A stretch of DNA of 64,000 bases from an uncultured Gammaproteobacteria bacterium (GTDB lineage Bacteria > Pseudomonadota > Gammaproteobacteria > Pseudomonadales > Pseudohongiellaceae): contig CAILUG010000008.1 in NCBI GenBank assembly GCA_903837345.1, positions 1 to 64,000 on the forward strand, read 5' to 3'. The position numbers were made by a program, and so were the translations under genes. Shown here piece by piece: positions 14,184-23,574 of this stretch (its first letter is position 1; each line of letters opens with the position of its first letter). Under the pieces are notes generated by a model. The model saw only the letters and a list, made by a program, of their open reading frames with translations. It was not told where the DNA came from and searched no databases.

Positions 14184-15772
14184 ACCAGACCGCCCCTGCC
14201 AAAAGCCAGTCCTTGTGGTCGCCACTTGTGAATCCGGTATTCCGCTGGCTGTGGCTGGCCACGCTCGCTTCCAATATCGGCTCATGGATGCATGATGCCG
14301 GTGCCGGCTGGCTGATCACTTCGCTCACTGATTCGGCGGTAGTGGTGGCGCTGATGCAAACGGCGACCTCACTGCCGGCCTTTTTCATTCTGCTGCCGTC
14401 AGGCGCACTGTCTGACATTTTTGATCGTCGCCTCTATTTGATGGTTGCCAACATCGGCATGGCGATAGTGGCCGTCACGATAGCAGTGCTGACGCTGACC
14501 CACCTGATCACGGCATGGAGCCTGCTGACGCTGACCCTGCTGCTTGGTGCCGGCATGGCGATGATCATGCCCACCTGGCAGGGCATCATTCCGGAAGTGG
14601 TGCAACGCAGCGAAATGCAGAATGCGATTGGCCTCAACACCCTCGGCATGAACATGTCACGCGTGATTGGTGCGCTGATAGCCGGGCAAATCCTGCGGCT
14701 AAGCGGCAGCGGCGTGGTATTTGTCTGCAACGCCCTCAGCTTCCTGTTCATCATTGTAGTGCTGTGGAAGTGGAAGCGGGTGCCGCCGCCGGTGACCTTG
14801 CCGCCGGAAAAATTTCTCTCTGCTGTCAGGACCGGCTTGCGTTTTGCTTGGCATTCACCGGCACTGAAGGCCACAATTATCCGCAGCGTGGGCTTCTATT
14901 TCTTTGCGTGCGTGATGTGGGCCCTGCTGCCCTTGATCGCCCGTGATCTGCTGAAAGGCGACTCCACCACTTTTTCAAATCTGTATGCAGCCATCAGCAC
15001 CGGCGCCATCATCAGCGGTTTTTTGCAGCCGACACTGCGTAAATTCATGAACACCGATCAATTGCTGACGGCGGCAGCGTTGGTGTTTGGTTGCGGCATC
15101 AGTCTCACTGCGCTGGTGCCGGTGCACATGCTGGCATTGTTGACGCTGGCCTTGTGCGGCGCCGCCTGGATCACAGTGATGACCTGCGCACAGATGTCGG
15201 CACAAACGGCTCTGCCCGCGTGGGTGCGTTCACGCGGCATCGCCATCTTCCAGATGTTTTTCATGGGCTCGCTGGCAATAGGGCCAGTGGTGTGGGGCAG
15301 CGTTACCGAGCTCTCATCGATCCGTGCGGCACTGTTAACTGCCGCCGTAGGTGTAGTAGTTGCCACACTCTATACCCGGCGCTGGCCGGTCAGCGGCAAT
15401 GCCCTGCTTGATCACACCCCTTCCGGGCATTGGGAAAAACCCGAGCCCGTGCTCGACGTGCGCCATGAACAGGGTCCGGTAATGATCAGCGTGCGGTATC
15501 AGGTCGGGAACGGGCAAATACCGGCTTTTCTGTCAGAAATGCGGCTGCTGGGCCATGTACGTCGCCGTGATGGCGCCACGTTCTGGCAGGTTTTTGAGGA
15601 CGCTGCCAGCCCTGGCCTGTTTGTGGAAACCTATGTGCTCAACACCTGGCTTGATCATCTGCGTCAGCATGAGAGAATTACCCGGCATGACGCACAGATC
15701 CAGGCCAGAATCCTGGATTTGCTGGTGACCGGGACTGCGCCGGTCGTAAACCGTTACATCAGCCCGCTCTGA
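14180..15772 (+). CDS. MFS transporter (MFS_3) with a C-terminal soluble domain
   Basis: 530 residues. About 400 form 12 membrane helices with the MFS_3 pattern (FRWLWLATLASNIGSWMHD at the start, SGALSDIFDRRLYLM after helix 2). The last 110-120 residues are soluble and carry a short alpha/beta unit (VMISVRYQVG, FWQVFEDAASPGLFVETYVL, WLDHLRQHERIT) resembling antibiotic-biosynthesis-monooxygenase-like ferredoxin folds, known as a tail in this MFS subgroup. Its role there is unknown; ligand sensing or heme/small-molecule binding are guesses. It overlaps the preceding MFS gene by 4 bp. Confidence 0.85.
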   Translation: MNQTAPAKSQSLWSPLVNPVFRWLWLATLASNIGSWMHDAGAGWLITSLTDSAVVVALMQTATSLPAFFILLPSGALSDIFDRRLYLMVANIGMAIVAVTIAVLTLTHLITAWSLLTLTLLLGAGMAMIMPTWQGIIPEVVQRSEMQNAIGLNTLGMNMSRVIGALIAGQILRLSGSGVVFVCNALSFLFIIVVLWKWKRVPPPVTLPPEKFLSAVRTGLRFAWHSPALKATIIRSVGFYFFACVMWALLPLIARDLLKGDSTTFSNLYAAISTGAIISGFLQPTLRKFMNTDQLLTAAALVFGCGISLTALVPVHMLALLTLALCGAAWITVMTCAQMSAQTALPAWVRSRGIAIFQMFFMGSLAIGPVVWGSVTELSSIRAALLTAAVGVVVATLYTRRWPVSGNALLDHTPSGHWEKPEPVLDVRHEQGPVMISVRYQVGNGQIPAFLSEMRLLGHVRRRDGATFWQVFEDAASPGLFVETYVLNTWLDHLRQHERITRHDAQIQARILDLLVTGTAPVVNRYISPL

Positions 15773-15808
15773 ACCTTATCAACCAGTACCGATTTGTCCG
15801 AGATTACA

Positions 15809-17521
15809 ATGAGCAACACCACCCGTTCTGTCGCCTCCAATTACCTGCAAGCACTGCTCGACCGTGGCATTGACTATGTATTTGCCAACGCCGGCACTGA
15901 TACGGCTCCGGTGATTGAAGCGCTGGTGGCCGCGAAGAAAGCCGGTATCAAGACGCCGGAATTCCTGACTATTCCGCATGAAAACGTGGCGATTTCGATG
16001 GCACAGGGTTATTTTCTTGCCACCGGCAAACCTGCGGCAGTGATGGTGCACGTAACGGTGGGCACTGCCAATGCGCTGTGTGGCCTCATGAATGCTGCGC
16101 GCGATCAGGCCCCGATTCTGCTCACTGCCGGACGCACACCCAGCACCGAAACCGGCCACATCGGCTCACGCAATGCCAGCATTCACTGGGGGCAGGACAG
16201 TTTCGACCAGGGCGGCAGCGTGCGTGAATGGGTAAAGTGGGATTACGAGCTGCGCCCGGGGCAGCCGCCGGAAGAAATAGTCGGCCGTGCACTCGATATC
16301 GCGATGAGCGAACCCAAAGGCCCGGTCTATCTGTGCATGCCGCGCGAAGTTCTGGGCGATCTTACCGACAAGCAAATTCCGAAACCGCGTGCGCGCGAGC
16401 TGGGCGCGCTGCCGGCAACTCCATCTGCAAGCGGCATCAAGCAAGCCGCACAGTGGCTGAGTGAAGCCAGATTCCCGCTGATCATTACTTCCAGCAGCGG
16501 GCGTGATCCGGCCAACGTGGCCCGTTTGTCCCGCATTGCCGAAACCTACGGCATCGGCGTGGCAATGCCCGGCGAACCCGGTGCCCGCGAACTCAACATT
16601 CCAACGCAACATCCGATGTTCCTCGGGATTCATCCCGCCGCCGCCATAGCGCAGGCAGATGCCGTGCTCGCGCTCGATTGCGAAGTGCCGTGGTGGCCGA
16701 GCAAGGTAAGCCCGCTGCCCACTGCCAAACTCATACACATTGCGCCCGATCCGCTGTTTGCACGCTATCCGGTGCGCGGCTTCCAGATGGATCTGGCCAT
16801 CGCCGGCTCATCTTCACAGGCGCTGGAAATGCTGGAGCAGGAACTGCATATCGCGTGTGCAGCAAATCCGGCTGCGGTCGCGGCACGCCAGCACCAGTTC
16901 AAAACCCTTTCCGGCGAACGCAATCGCAAACAGTCGGCACTGGTGCAATCAATGCAGGATCGCAAGCCGCTGCATCCGGCATGGATCGCACATTGCCTGA
17001 ACCAGGTGATTGATGACGACACCATCATCGTCAACGAGATGGGCGTGCCCATGGAATTTCTCGATCTGAAAATACCGCGCTCGTATCTGTCGAGCAGCCT
17101 GGCCGGCGGTCTTGGTTTCGGCCTGGGTGCGGCGGTGGGTGCCAAACTGGGTGCCAAACACAAAAAAGTGATTCTTGTTGTCGGCGATGGTTCCTACATG
17201 TTCGGCTGCCCTACTGCAGCTCATCACTCGGCACGCATGCACGGCCTGCCCACCACCACGCTGGTGATGAACAACGCGCGCTGGAACGCTGTGCATCGCT
17301 CCACGCTGGGCATGTACCCCGACGGCCTGGCCGCCAAAGAGGACATGATGCCGCTGGTATCGCTCGGCGATTCACCCGCCTATGACGGCATCATGCAGGC
17401 CTGTGGTGGTTATGGTGAGAAAGTCGACAACCCGGCCGAGCTTGTCGCAGCCCTGCAGCGTTGCCTGGCTGCCAATGCCAAGGGTCAATCCGCGCTGCTC
17501 AACCTGATAACCGGCGATTAA
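15809..17521 (+). CDS. thiamine-diphosphate enzyme, acetolactate synthase/benzoylformate decarboxylase type
   Basis: 570 residues from ATG 15809 (a TTG at 15794 is possible). The order is Pyr domain (with activating Glu in PHENVAISMAQGYF), central domain and PP domain with the ThDP/Mg site GDGSYMFGCPTAAHH..NNARWNAV. Members cleave or form bonds next to a carbonyl group: acetolactate synthase, oxalyl-CoA, benzoylformate or sulfopyruvate decarboxylases. No small regulatory ilvN-like subunit adjoins and the sequence diverges from IlvB, so an amino-acid synthesis role is unlikely. Placement directly after two MFS exporters may mean a catabolic operon. Substrate unknown. Confidence 0.85.
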   Translation: MSNTTRSVASNYLQALLDRGIDYVFANAGTDTAPVIEALVAAKKAGIKTPEFLTIPHENVAISMAQGYFLATGKPAAVMVHVTVGTANALCGLMNAARDQAPILLTAGRTPSTETGHIGSRNASIHWGQDSFDQGGSVREWVKWDYELRPGQPPEEIVGRALDIAMSEPKGPVYLCMPREVLGDLTDKQIPKPRARELGALPATPSASGIKQAAQWLSEARFPLIITSSSGRDPANVARLSRIAETYGIGVAMPGEPGARELNIPTQHPMFLGIHPAAAIAQADAVLALDCEVPWWPSKVSPLPTAKLIHIAPDPLFARYPVRGFQMDLAIAGSSSQALEMLEQELHIACAANPAAVAARQHQFKTLSGERNRKQSALVQSMQDRKPLHPAWIAHCLNQVIDDDTIIVNEMGVPMEFLDLKIPRSYLSSSLAGGLGFGLGAAVGAKLGAKHKKVILVVGDGSYMFGCPTAAHHSARMHGLPTTTLVMNNARWNAVHRSTLGMYPDGLAAKEDMMPLVSLGDSPAYDGIMQACGGYGEKVDNPAELVAALQRCLAANAKGQSALLNLITGD

Positions 17522-17545
17522 CCGGTTCAGCTCCGGTAATTTTGT
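17521..17545 (+). terminator. possible terminator after the ThDP enzyme
   Basis: ACCGG at 17521-17525 pairs with CCGGT at 17533-17537, followed by AATTTTGTT. The stem is short, so this is tentative. Confidence 0.4.
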
Positions 17546-17787
17546 TACCCCTCTGTGAAGACACTCGCTTGGTCGGCCTGTAAACCGGCTGTGTCACTGT
17601 GCAGAAAGCAAGGACAGTGAAACTCCGCACTGGTTTCGGGCTTGTCAATATGGCAGGCACCACCCTGAGTCACTATAATCCGCGGCCCGACCCTCGCTCA
17701 CAGCACCGGGTTGACTGCCTCAATGTGTCAAAGCTCTGGTACTTAACGTTAGATTGTTTCAACTTTTTACTGAGACCTAGGATCAAC

Positions 17788-17994
17788 ATGGCTACTCCTG
17801 CAAAAAACACCAAATCCAAACCGGTTATCGCCGCGAACAACGACTTCTCCGCTGAATCCCTCGAAGCCCAGACTGCCAAGTTTCTTGCCAGTGGCGGCAA
17901 AGTCCAGCAGATCCCGCTGGGCGTAAGTGGTCAGGTCGCAACTTCCGGTCCTCGTCATATCACGCTGGGCAAACGTCATCTGCAAACACAATAA
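17788..17994 (+). CDS. small protein with a FLxxGGKVQxI C-terminal motif (68 aa)
   Basis: ATG 17788 is preceded by TAGGA at about 7-nt spacing and starts a 68-codon frame. A Lys/Ser/Ala-rich, probably disordered N-terminus (MATPAKNTKSKPVIAANN) leads to a short helix-like block QTAKFLASGGKVQQIPLG and a basic tail. FLxxGGKVQxI resembles the C-terminal motif of SutA, the RNA-polymerase-associated regulator of Pseudomonas, but the acidic SutA N-terminus is missing. I therefore propose only a distant relation. A TATAAT box occurs at 17674-17679 and a good terminator follows at 18037, so it is probably a single-gene transcript. The frame is open from 17599 but the upstream part lacks support. Confidence 0.78.
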   Translation: MATPAKNTKSKPVIAANNDFSAESLEAQTAKFLASGGKVQQIPLGVSGQVATSGPRHITLGKRHLQTQ

Positions 17995-18036
17995 CCCGGC
18001 TTTTATCGTAGTTTTCGCTGCTTAATGCTGCTTTGA

Positions 18037-18062
18037 CCCTGCCCTCCGGCGGGGTTTGTTTT
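18037..18062 (+). terminator. rho-independent terminator after the 68-aa gene
   Basis: CCCTGCC (18037-18043) and GGCGGGG (18048-18054) form a 7-bp stem with a CTCC loop, followed by TTTGTTTT. It separates the small gene from nnrD and overlaps a possible TTG start at 18061, arguing for the later ATG of nnrD. Confidence 0.8.
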
Positions 18063-18081
18063 GTCTGGGGATTCCCTGCCT

Positions 18082-18939
18082 ATGATCCCGCTCCTTGAAA
18101 TGGACATGCTCCTTGCCTTGTTGGCGCCACGCGGACGTGCGAGCCACAAAGGCGATTTTGGCCACGTTCTGGTGGTGGGCGGGGACGAAGGCTTCGGTGG
18201 AGCAGCGCTGCTGGCTGCCGAAGCGGCAGCCCGCTGTGGTGCCGGGCTCACATCGGTTGCCACCCATCCCGCACACGCAGCTGCTTTTCTGGCCCGTCGC
18301 CCGGAATTGATGGTGAAAGCCCTCACTGACCCTGCCCAGCTTGCCCCTTTGATCGACCGCGCCACCGTGTTGGTGCTTGGCCCGGGTTTGGGACAAAGCA
18401 TCTGGTCACGCAGCTGTTTTCTGGCTGCGCTTTCCCAAGCCCAGGCCCAACAGAAACCCATTGTGCTGGATGCTGATGGTCTGAATCTGCTTAGCCATAA
18501 TAATACCAAGCAAATTCAAAGCATTTACCAGAAGTGGATACTTACACCCCATCCGGGGGAAGCAGGTCGGTTACTGGGCAAACCCACCAGTGATATCCAG
18601 GCCAACCGTGAAGATGCCATCCGCCAGTTGCAGCAGCGCTTCGGCGGGGCGGTAATTCTCAAAGGCCAGGGCTCACTGGTATGTACCGGCCAGAGTCCGC
18701 GGCAAAGACTGGAGCAATGTCAGCACGGCAATCCGGGCATGGCCAGTGGCGGCATGGGCGATGTACTGAGCGGGGTCTGTGGGGCACTGTTGGCCCAGGG
18801 CTTTGATCTTGCCACCAGCGCCCGCCTGGCGATGTGCGCGCATAGCAAGGCAGCCGACCTCGCTGCCGCTGATCACGGCGAACGCGGGCTGCTCGCCAGC
18901 GATTTGTTCCCATGGCTGCGACGCTTGCTCAACCCATGA
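18082..18939 (+). CDS. nnrD: ADP-dependent NAD(P)H-hydrate dehydratase (stand-alone NnrD)
   Basis: From ATG 18082 the product is 285 residues with the carbohydrate-kinase-like fold of the YjeF C-terminal domain: KGDFGHVLVVGGDEGFGGAALLA, LGPGLGQ, LDADGLNLL, TPHPGEAGRLL and the catalytic NPGMASGGMGDVLSG. It repairs hydrated NAD(P)H using ADP. In most gammaproteobacteria this domain is fused behind the NnrE epimerase in one protein of about 500 residues. Here the N-terminal epimerase half is absent and the preceding DNA is a terminator and another gene. It heads the tsaE-amiB-mutL block and overlaps tsaE by 4 bp. Confidence 0.9.
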   Translation: MIPLLEMDMLLALLAPRGRASHKGDFGHVLVVGGDEGFGGAALLAAEAAARCGAGLTSVATHPAHAAAFLARRPELMVKALTDPAQLAPLIDRATVLVLGPGLGQSIWSRSCFLAALSQAQAQQKPIVLDADGLNLLSHNNTKQIQSIYQKWILTPHPGEAGRLLGKPTSDIQANREDAIRQLQQRFGGAVILKGQGSLVCTGQSPRQRLEQCQHGNPGMASGGMGDVLSGVCGALLAQGFDLATSARLAMCAHSKAADLAAADHGERGLLASDLFPWLRRLLNP

Positions 18940-19403
18940 ATTCCCGTGTTTTTCTGCCGGATGAGGCTGCCACACTGGCCTTCGGCCGCACCCTTGCTGA
19001 AGTCTGTGGTGGCCGCGGCTTGATCACATTGCAGGGCAATCTGGGCAGCGGCAAAACCACGCTCAGCCGAGCTGTAATTCAGGCGCTTGGGCATAAAGGC
19101 GCTGTAAAAAGCCCAACCTACACGTTGGTGGAACCCTATGAGCTCCCAAAGGGCCGCGTGCTGCACTACGATCTTTATCGGCTCAACGATCCGGAAGAAC
19201 TGCATTTTCTCGGCATGCGCGACTTTATAGGCCCCGACACGCTGACGCTGGTGGAGTGGCCTGAACGCGGCCTGGGCTGGTTGCCGCAGGCTGATCTGGC
19301 GATTACCCTCCAGGTCGTCAACAGGAGCCGTGAATTGACCTGGCAGGCCGGCACCAGTCGCGGCCAGACCATCAGCCAGACCCTCGCAGACCGCTATCCA
19401 TAG
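18936..19403 (+). CDS. tsaE: tRNA threonylcarbamoyladenosine biosynthesis ATPase TsaE
   Basis: 155 residues from ATG 18936, which overlaps the nnrD stop (ATGA). The P-loop LQGNLGSGKTTLSR, the SPTYTLVEPYEL segment with HYDLYRL, and VEWPERGLGWLP are diagnostic. TsaE is the ATPase that resets the TsaB-TsaD complex making t6A37 in ANN-reading tRNAs. The overlap and synteny (yjeF-tsaE-amiB-mutL-miaA-hfq) match E. coli and Pseudomonas. An upstream in-frame ATG at 18912 would add 8 residues inside nnrD and is less likely. Confidence 0.95.
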   Translation: MNSRVFLPDEAATLAFGRTLAEVCGGRGLITLQGNLGSGKTTLSRAVIQALGHKGAVKSPTYTLVEPYELPKGRVLHYDLYRLNDPEELHFLGMRDFIGPDTLTLVEWPERGLGWLPQADLAITLQVVNRSRELTWQAGTSRGQTISQTLADRYP

Positions 19404-19514
19404 CCCCTCCAGCTGGCCCAAAATCCAAAGTTACGGGCAAAAGCTGGAACTATTTCTAGATTTATTCCTCAACTAATTGTAAATTATGGAATTATTGGGA
19501 GGAATAACTTCGAA

Positions 19515-20888
19515 ATGAAGGCATTCTATTTGGCATTGCTGTGGATCTGCGCCTTCGGTGGCAGCATACAGCCTGCTATGGCCGCGAAAGTGCTGGGTGT
19601 GCGCAGCTATCGGGCGCCTGATTACACACGCCTGGTATTCGATCTGGATGCACCTCTGCAATACCAGCTGGAAAACAGGTTCGACCCCCATCGACTGGTC
19701 ATCAGTCTCAAGCAAGCCACCCTGGTCGGCAAACTCGACAAGCTGTCACTGACCGGTACTCCCATCACCGCCATCAACAGCAAGAAAGCCGGCGAACATG
19801 ATCTGCAGCTGGAACTGGCACTGAACGGCCAGGTGGAGCCGCGCAGTTTCACACTGGCAAAAAACGAGCAATACAGTGACCGCCTCGTGATTGATCTTTA
19901 CGACGTGGTGCTTAAACCCAATGGCACTGCCGACACGGATTACATTGATTCCATCACGGCGATTACCAACAGCATCGACAAAGGCGGCAAGCGGGACATT
20001 GTGGTCGCTGTCTCAGCCGGTCATGGTGGCGATGACCCGGGCGCCATTGGCTTCAAACGACTGCAGGAAAAACAGGTGACCATGGCGATTTCCCGCGAAG
20101 TGGCTGCATTGATCGACAAACAGCCCGGGTATAGCGCTGTACTGGTGCGTGATGGTGATTACTACATCGGATTGCGCCAGCATATGAAAATCGCCCATGA
20201 CCATCACGCCGACCTGTTCATCGAGATTCATGCCGATGCGGCCGACAACAAGAGCGCGCGCGGTGCCACCGTGTATGCGTTGTCCACGCGCGGTGCCACC
20301 AATGAGCAAGCACGCCGGTTGGCCGACAAGGAAAACAGCGCTGACCTGATCGGTGGTGTCGGTTCAGGCAGTTACGACAGCAATGATCCTGTGCTGGCCA
20401 GTGTGCTGCTTGATCTGAGCATGAATGCGAGCGTGGGCACCAGTCTTGAGATCGGACACACACTGACCAAATCACTGGACCCGGTTGCTCGCCTGCATAG
20501 TCGCAATGTGGAACAAGCGGCGTTTGTGGTTTTGAAATCGGCAGATATTCCTTCACTGCTGGTGGAATCGGGTTACATCACCAATCCCGAGGATGCCCAA
20601 AACCTGGATTCACCTGCATGGCGCAAGCAGTTCGCCGGAGCGCTGGTAGATGGCATCACCCATTGGTTCGGCAACAGTCCGCCGCACGGCACGCTGATCG
20701 CTTGGCAGAAAGACCATGACAAGGCACCTGCCAAACCGGTCTTCAAGCAACACAAGATTGCGCACGGCGAAACGCTGTCGGATATTGCCTCGACTTACTC
20801 GGTTTCACTGGAAGTGATTCGCACTGCCAATCAGTTAAAGAGTGATAACATTAAGACTGGTCAGGTTCTCAAGATACCAGCGTCGTAA
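19515..20888 (+). CDS. amiB: N-acetylmuramoyl-L-alanine amidase AmiB-type (AMIN-Amidase_3-LysM)
   Basis: 457 residues: signal peptide (1-23), AMIN domain (about 25-125, targeting to the septum), a linker, Amidase_3 catalytic domain (about 160-385) and a C-terminal LysM (about 412-456, HKIAHGETLSDIASTYSV). Zinc ligands fit SAGHGGDDPGAIG, the EKQVTMAIS Glu and FIEIHADAA, with catalytic LLVESGYITN. The usual D/P before AGHGG is Ser here. It cleaves stem peptides from glycan to split daughter cells, normally under EnvC/NlpD control. GGAGG is present but 12 nt before the ATG, a long spacing. It lies directly before mutL, as in Pseudomonas. Confidence 0.93.
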   Translation: MKAFYLALLWICAFGGSIQPAMAAKVLGVRSYRAPDYTRLVFDLDAPLQYQLENRFDPHRLVISLKQATLVGKLDKLSLTGTPITAINSKKAGEHDLQLELALNGQVEPRSFTLAKNEQYSDRLVIDLYDVVLKPNGTADTDYIDSITAITNSIDKGGKRDIVVAVSAGHGGDDPGAIGFKRLQEKQVTMAISREVAALIDKQPGYSAVLVRDGDYYIGLRQHMKIAHDHHADLFIEIHADAADNKSARGATVYALSTRGATNEQARRLADKENSADLIGGVGSGSYDSNDPVLASVLLDLSMNASVGTSLEIGHTLTKSLDPVARLHSRNVEQAAFVVLKSADIPSLLVESGYITNPEDAQNLDSPAWRKQFAGALVDGITHWFGNSPPHGTLIAWQKDHDKAPAKPVFKQHKIAHGETLSDIASTYSVSLEVIRTANQLKSDNIKTGQVLKIPAS

Positions 20889-22739
20889 GTGTCCATTCCC
20901 TCCTCTGCCGCCCGCATCCATGTGCTCAGCCCGCGTCTGTGTAACCAGATTGCGGCCGGTGAAGTGGTCGAACGTCCCGCCTCGGTTGTAAAGGAATTGC
21001 TGGAAAACAGCCTCGATGCCGGTGCAGACCGCATCGAAATCGATCTTGAGCAGGGCGGCGTCAAACTGGTGCGCGTGCGTGACAATGGCGGCGGCATCGA
21101 CAAGGATGACCTGCCGCTGGCACTGAGCCGTCATGCCACCAGCAAGATCACCACCCTCGAAGATCTCGAGGCCATAGCCAGCCTTGGATTCCGCGGTGAA
21201 GCGCTGGCCAGCATCAGTTCGGTATCGCGGCTGTCACTGGTTTCCCGTACTGCCGCAGCCCATTCTGCATGGCAGGTGCAGGCCGAAGGTCGCGACATGG
21301 CCACCACACTCACACCGGCTGCGCACCCGGTGGGTACCTGTGTCGAAGTGAGGGATCTGTTTTTCAACACACCGGCGCGGCGCAAATTCCTGCGCACTGA
21401 ACAAACCGAATTCCAGCGCATCGAAGACATGGTGAAACGCGTGGCACTCAGCCGCTTCGGCGTCAGCTTCACAATCCAGCACAACCAGCGCGTCATACAT
21501 CGTTTTGAAAAATCGGAAACCGAAAGCGAGAAGACACGACGAGTCGCACAAGTTTGTGGCCCGGCCTTCATCGAAAATGCCGTGCACATTGATTTCGAGA
21601 ACAACGGGCTGCGTCTGTCGGGCTGGGTGTCGTTACCGACTTTTTCGCGCAGCCAGCAGGATCTGCAATATTTCTACGTGAACGGCCGCGTGATCCGCGA
21701 CAAGCTGGTGGCACATGCGATCAAGCAGGCTTATCGCGATGTATTGTTTGAAGGTCGCCATGCGGCATTTGTGCTTTATCTTGAGCTTGATCCGGCGCTG
21801 GTTGATGTCAACGTACATCCGACCAAGCATGAAGTGCGTTTCCGTGACGGCCGCCTCATACATGATTTCCTGTTCAGCGCCTTGCATCGTGCACTCGCGG
21901 ATGTGAGGCCGGCTGACCAGTTACCCCCGGATGATGCATCACGATTTTCCGAATTCACCAACACCCTGCAATTGAGTGAACAGACCCGCATGCCGCTGTT
22001 TTCACCCGGTGTTGTGGCCTACAACAGCAGAACCAACACCGATCCGGTGACACCCCGGCAAGTGCATGACCAACTCAACAGCTACAGCAGTTTCCGCAGT
22101 GGTTATTCGCCGCAGAATTCCGAGACTTCGCCTGTCAGCAGCAATGACGACGACATGCCGCCGCTCGGCTATGCCATCGCCCAGCTGCATGGCATCTATG
22201 TGCTGGCACAGAATGCGCAGGGGCTGATCATCGTTGACATGCATGCTGCCCACGAACGCATGACGTACGAGCACATGAAACTGGCTGCAGACGCCGAAGG
22301 CATTCGCTCACAACCACTGCTGGTGCCACTGGCCGTGGCAGTGAGTGAAGCTGAAGCGGATTGTGCGGAGGAACAACAGGAATATCTCGGCAGACTTGGT
22401 TTGATCGTGGAACGGTTGGGGCCGGAAACGCTGAGTGTGCGGCAAATCCCGGCGATTTTGCGCAATGCCAACGTCGAGCAATTGCTGCGCGATGTGCTGT
22501 CGGATTTGCGGGAACATGGCAGTTCTGACCGTTTGCAGACAGTGCGTGATGAACTGCTTTCCACGATGGCGTGCCACGGCTCGGTGCGTGCCAATCGCCA
22601 GTTGTCGATACCGGAAATGAATGCGCTGCTGCGTGACATGGAACTTACCGAACGCGGCGGCCAGTGCAATCACGGCCGCCCGACCTGGCGGCTGGTGAGC
22701 ATTGCCGAGCTGGACAAATCGTTCAAACGAGGGCAGTAA
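20889..22739 (+). CDS. mutL: DNA mismatch repair protein MutL
   Basis: 616 residues starting at GTG right after the amiB stop. The GHKL ATPase region ([39 protein letters not shown]) fills the first 330 residues, followed by a Ser/Pro-rich linker and a C-terminal dimerisation domain (about 425-616). The latter keeps [24 protein letters not shown] and CNHGRPTW, corresponding to the metal-binding motifs of endonuclease-type MutL (DQHA(X)2E(X)4E and CPHGRP). So this MutL probably nicks DNA itself, as in MutH-less bacteria. The 3' end overlaps the convergent murI by 17 bp. Confidence 0.95.
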   Translation: MSIPSSAARIHVLSPRLCNQIAAGEVVERPASVVKELLENSLDAGADRIEIDLEQGGVKLVRVRDNGGGIDKDDLPLALSRHATSKITTLEDLEAIASLGFRGEALASISSVSRLSLVSRTAAAHSAWQVQAEGRDMATTLTPAAHPVGTCVEVRDLFFNTPARRKFLRTEQTEFQRIEDMVKRVALSRFGVSFTIQHNQRVIHRFEKSETESEKTRRVAQVCGPAFIENAVHIDFENNGLRLSGWVSLPTFSRSQQDLQYFYVNGRVIRDKLVAHAIKQAYRDVLFEGRHAAFVLYLELDPALVDVNVHPTKHEVRFRDGRLIHDFLFSALHRALADVRPADQLPPDDASRFSEFTNTLQLSEQTRMPLFSPGVVAYNSRTNTDPVTPRQVHDQLNSYSSFRSGYSPQNSETSPVSSNDDDMPPLGYAIAQLHGIYVLAQNAQGLIIVDMHAAHERMTYEHMKLAADAEGIRSQPLLVPLAVAVSEAEADCAEEQQEYLGRLGLIVERLGPETLSVRQIPAILRNANVEQLLRDVLSDLREHGSSDRLQTVRDELLSTMACHGSVRANRQLSIPEMNALLRDMELTERGGQCNHGRPTWRLVSIAELDKSFKRGQ

Positions 22740-23511
22740 CTGCTGCCGACTCCGGCCAGTAACGTGCCAGCAAGCGCTGCTGCACTGCCAGATCACCGCT
22801 GCTGACAAAGCTTACAGGATGCGATGCAGGCGTCAGGGAGTTGAGCCCGTGAGTGAGCAATCTGCGTTGCAATTCCTTCGCCACGGCGGTGCCTGCATCC
22901 ACGATCTTCATGTCAGGCCCTGCCACTTTGGCGATCTGTGAACGAATCAGTGAATAATGTGTGCACCCAAGCACAAGGGTATCTGCTCCCTTGTTTTGCA
23001 TGGGCTTGATAAAGGATTCCAGCAAAGCCAGCACAGCTGCTTCATCAATTTGAGGCTGTTCAATCAACTCCACCAGACCAGTACCGGCCCGCGTCAGGAT
23101 TTGTGTCTGACCACTGAAGCGGCTTTGCAGGGTGAGGAATTTGTCACTGGCGATGGTGCCGCTGGTAGCCAGGACGCCCACCACACCGGAGAGACTTTGT
23201 TCTGCAGCGGGTTTTATTGCAGGTTCCACCCCGATCAGCGGAATTGCATAGCGTTCGCGCAGAACGGCTATCGCTGCAGCGGTGGCGGTGTTGCAGGCAA
23301 CCACTACCGCCTTGACCTGCCGATGAGCCAGGTATTGCATGATGTGCAGACTGCGCTGCCGGATGAATTCCTCTCCCTTTGGTCCATAGGGGGCGTGGGC
23401 TGAATCGGCCACATAGATCAGGTCTTCGTCTGGCAACAACTGCCGGATACTGTGTAGGATGGAAAGCCCACCAATCCCTGAATCAAATACGCCTATGGGT
23501 GCTGCCGACAT
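22723..23511 (-). CDS. murI: glutamate racemase
   Basis: 262 residues with the two catalytic cysteines in [10 protein letters not shown] and LVLGCTHY, and the substrate loop [14 protein letters not shown] at the N-terminus. It makes D-glutamate for peptidoglycan in the cytoplasm. The gene is inverted between mutL and miaA, which are usually adjacent in this group, and its stop lies inside mutL. It is transcribed divergently from miaA, with about 63 bp between the two starts. Confidence 0.95.
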   Translation of the reverse strand: MSAAPIGVFDSGIGGLSILHSIRQLLPDEDLIYVADSAHAPYGPKGEEFIRQRSLHIMQYLAHRQVKAVVVACNTATAAAIAVLRERYAIPLIGVEPAIKPAAEQSLSGVVGVLATSGTIASDKFLTLQSRFSGQTQILTRAGTGLVELIEQPQIDEAAVLALLESFIKPMQNKGADTLVLGCTHYSLIRSQIAKVAGPDMKIVDAGTAVAKELQRRLLTHGLNSLTPASHPVSFVSSGDLAVQQRLLARYWPESAAVTALV

Positions 23512-23574
23512 GCGCCGAGTTCAATGCAGAAAAGATGACCGGCATTCTACCAGTGTGCTCGCAGGAACTGCTGC

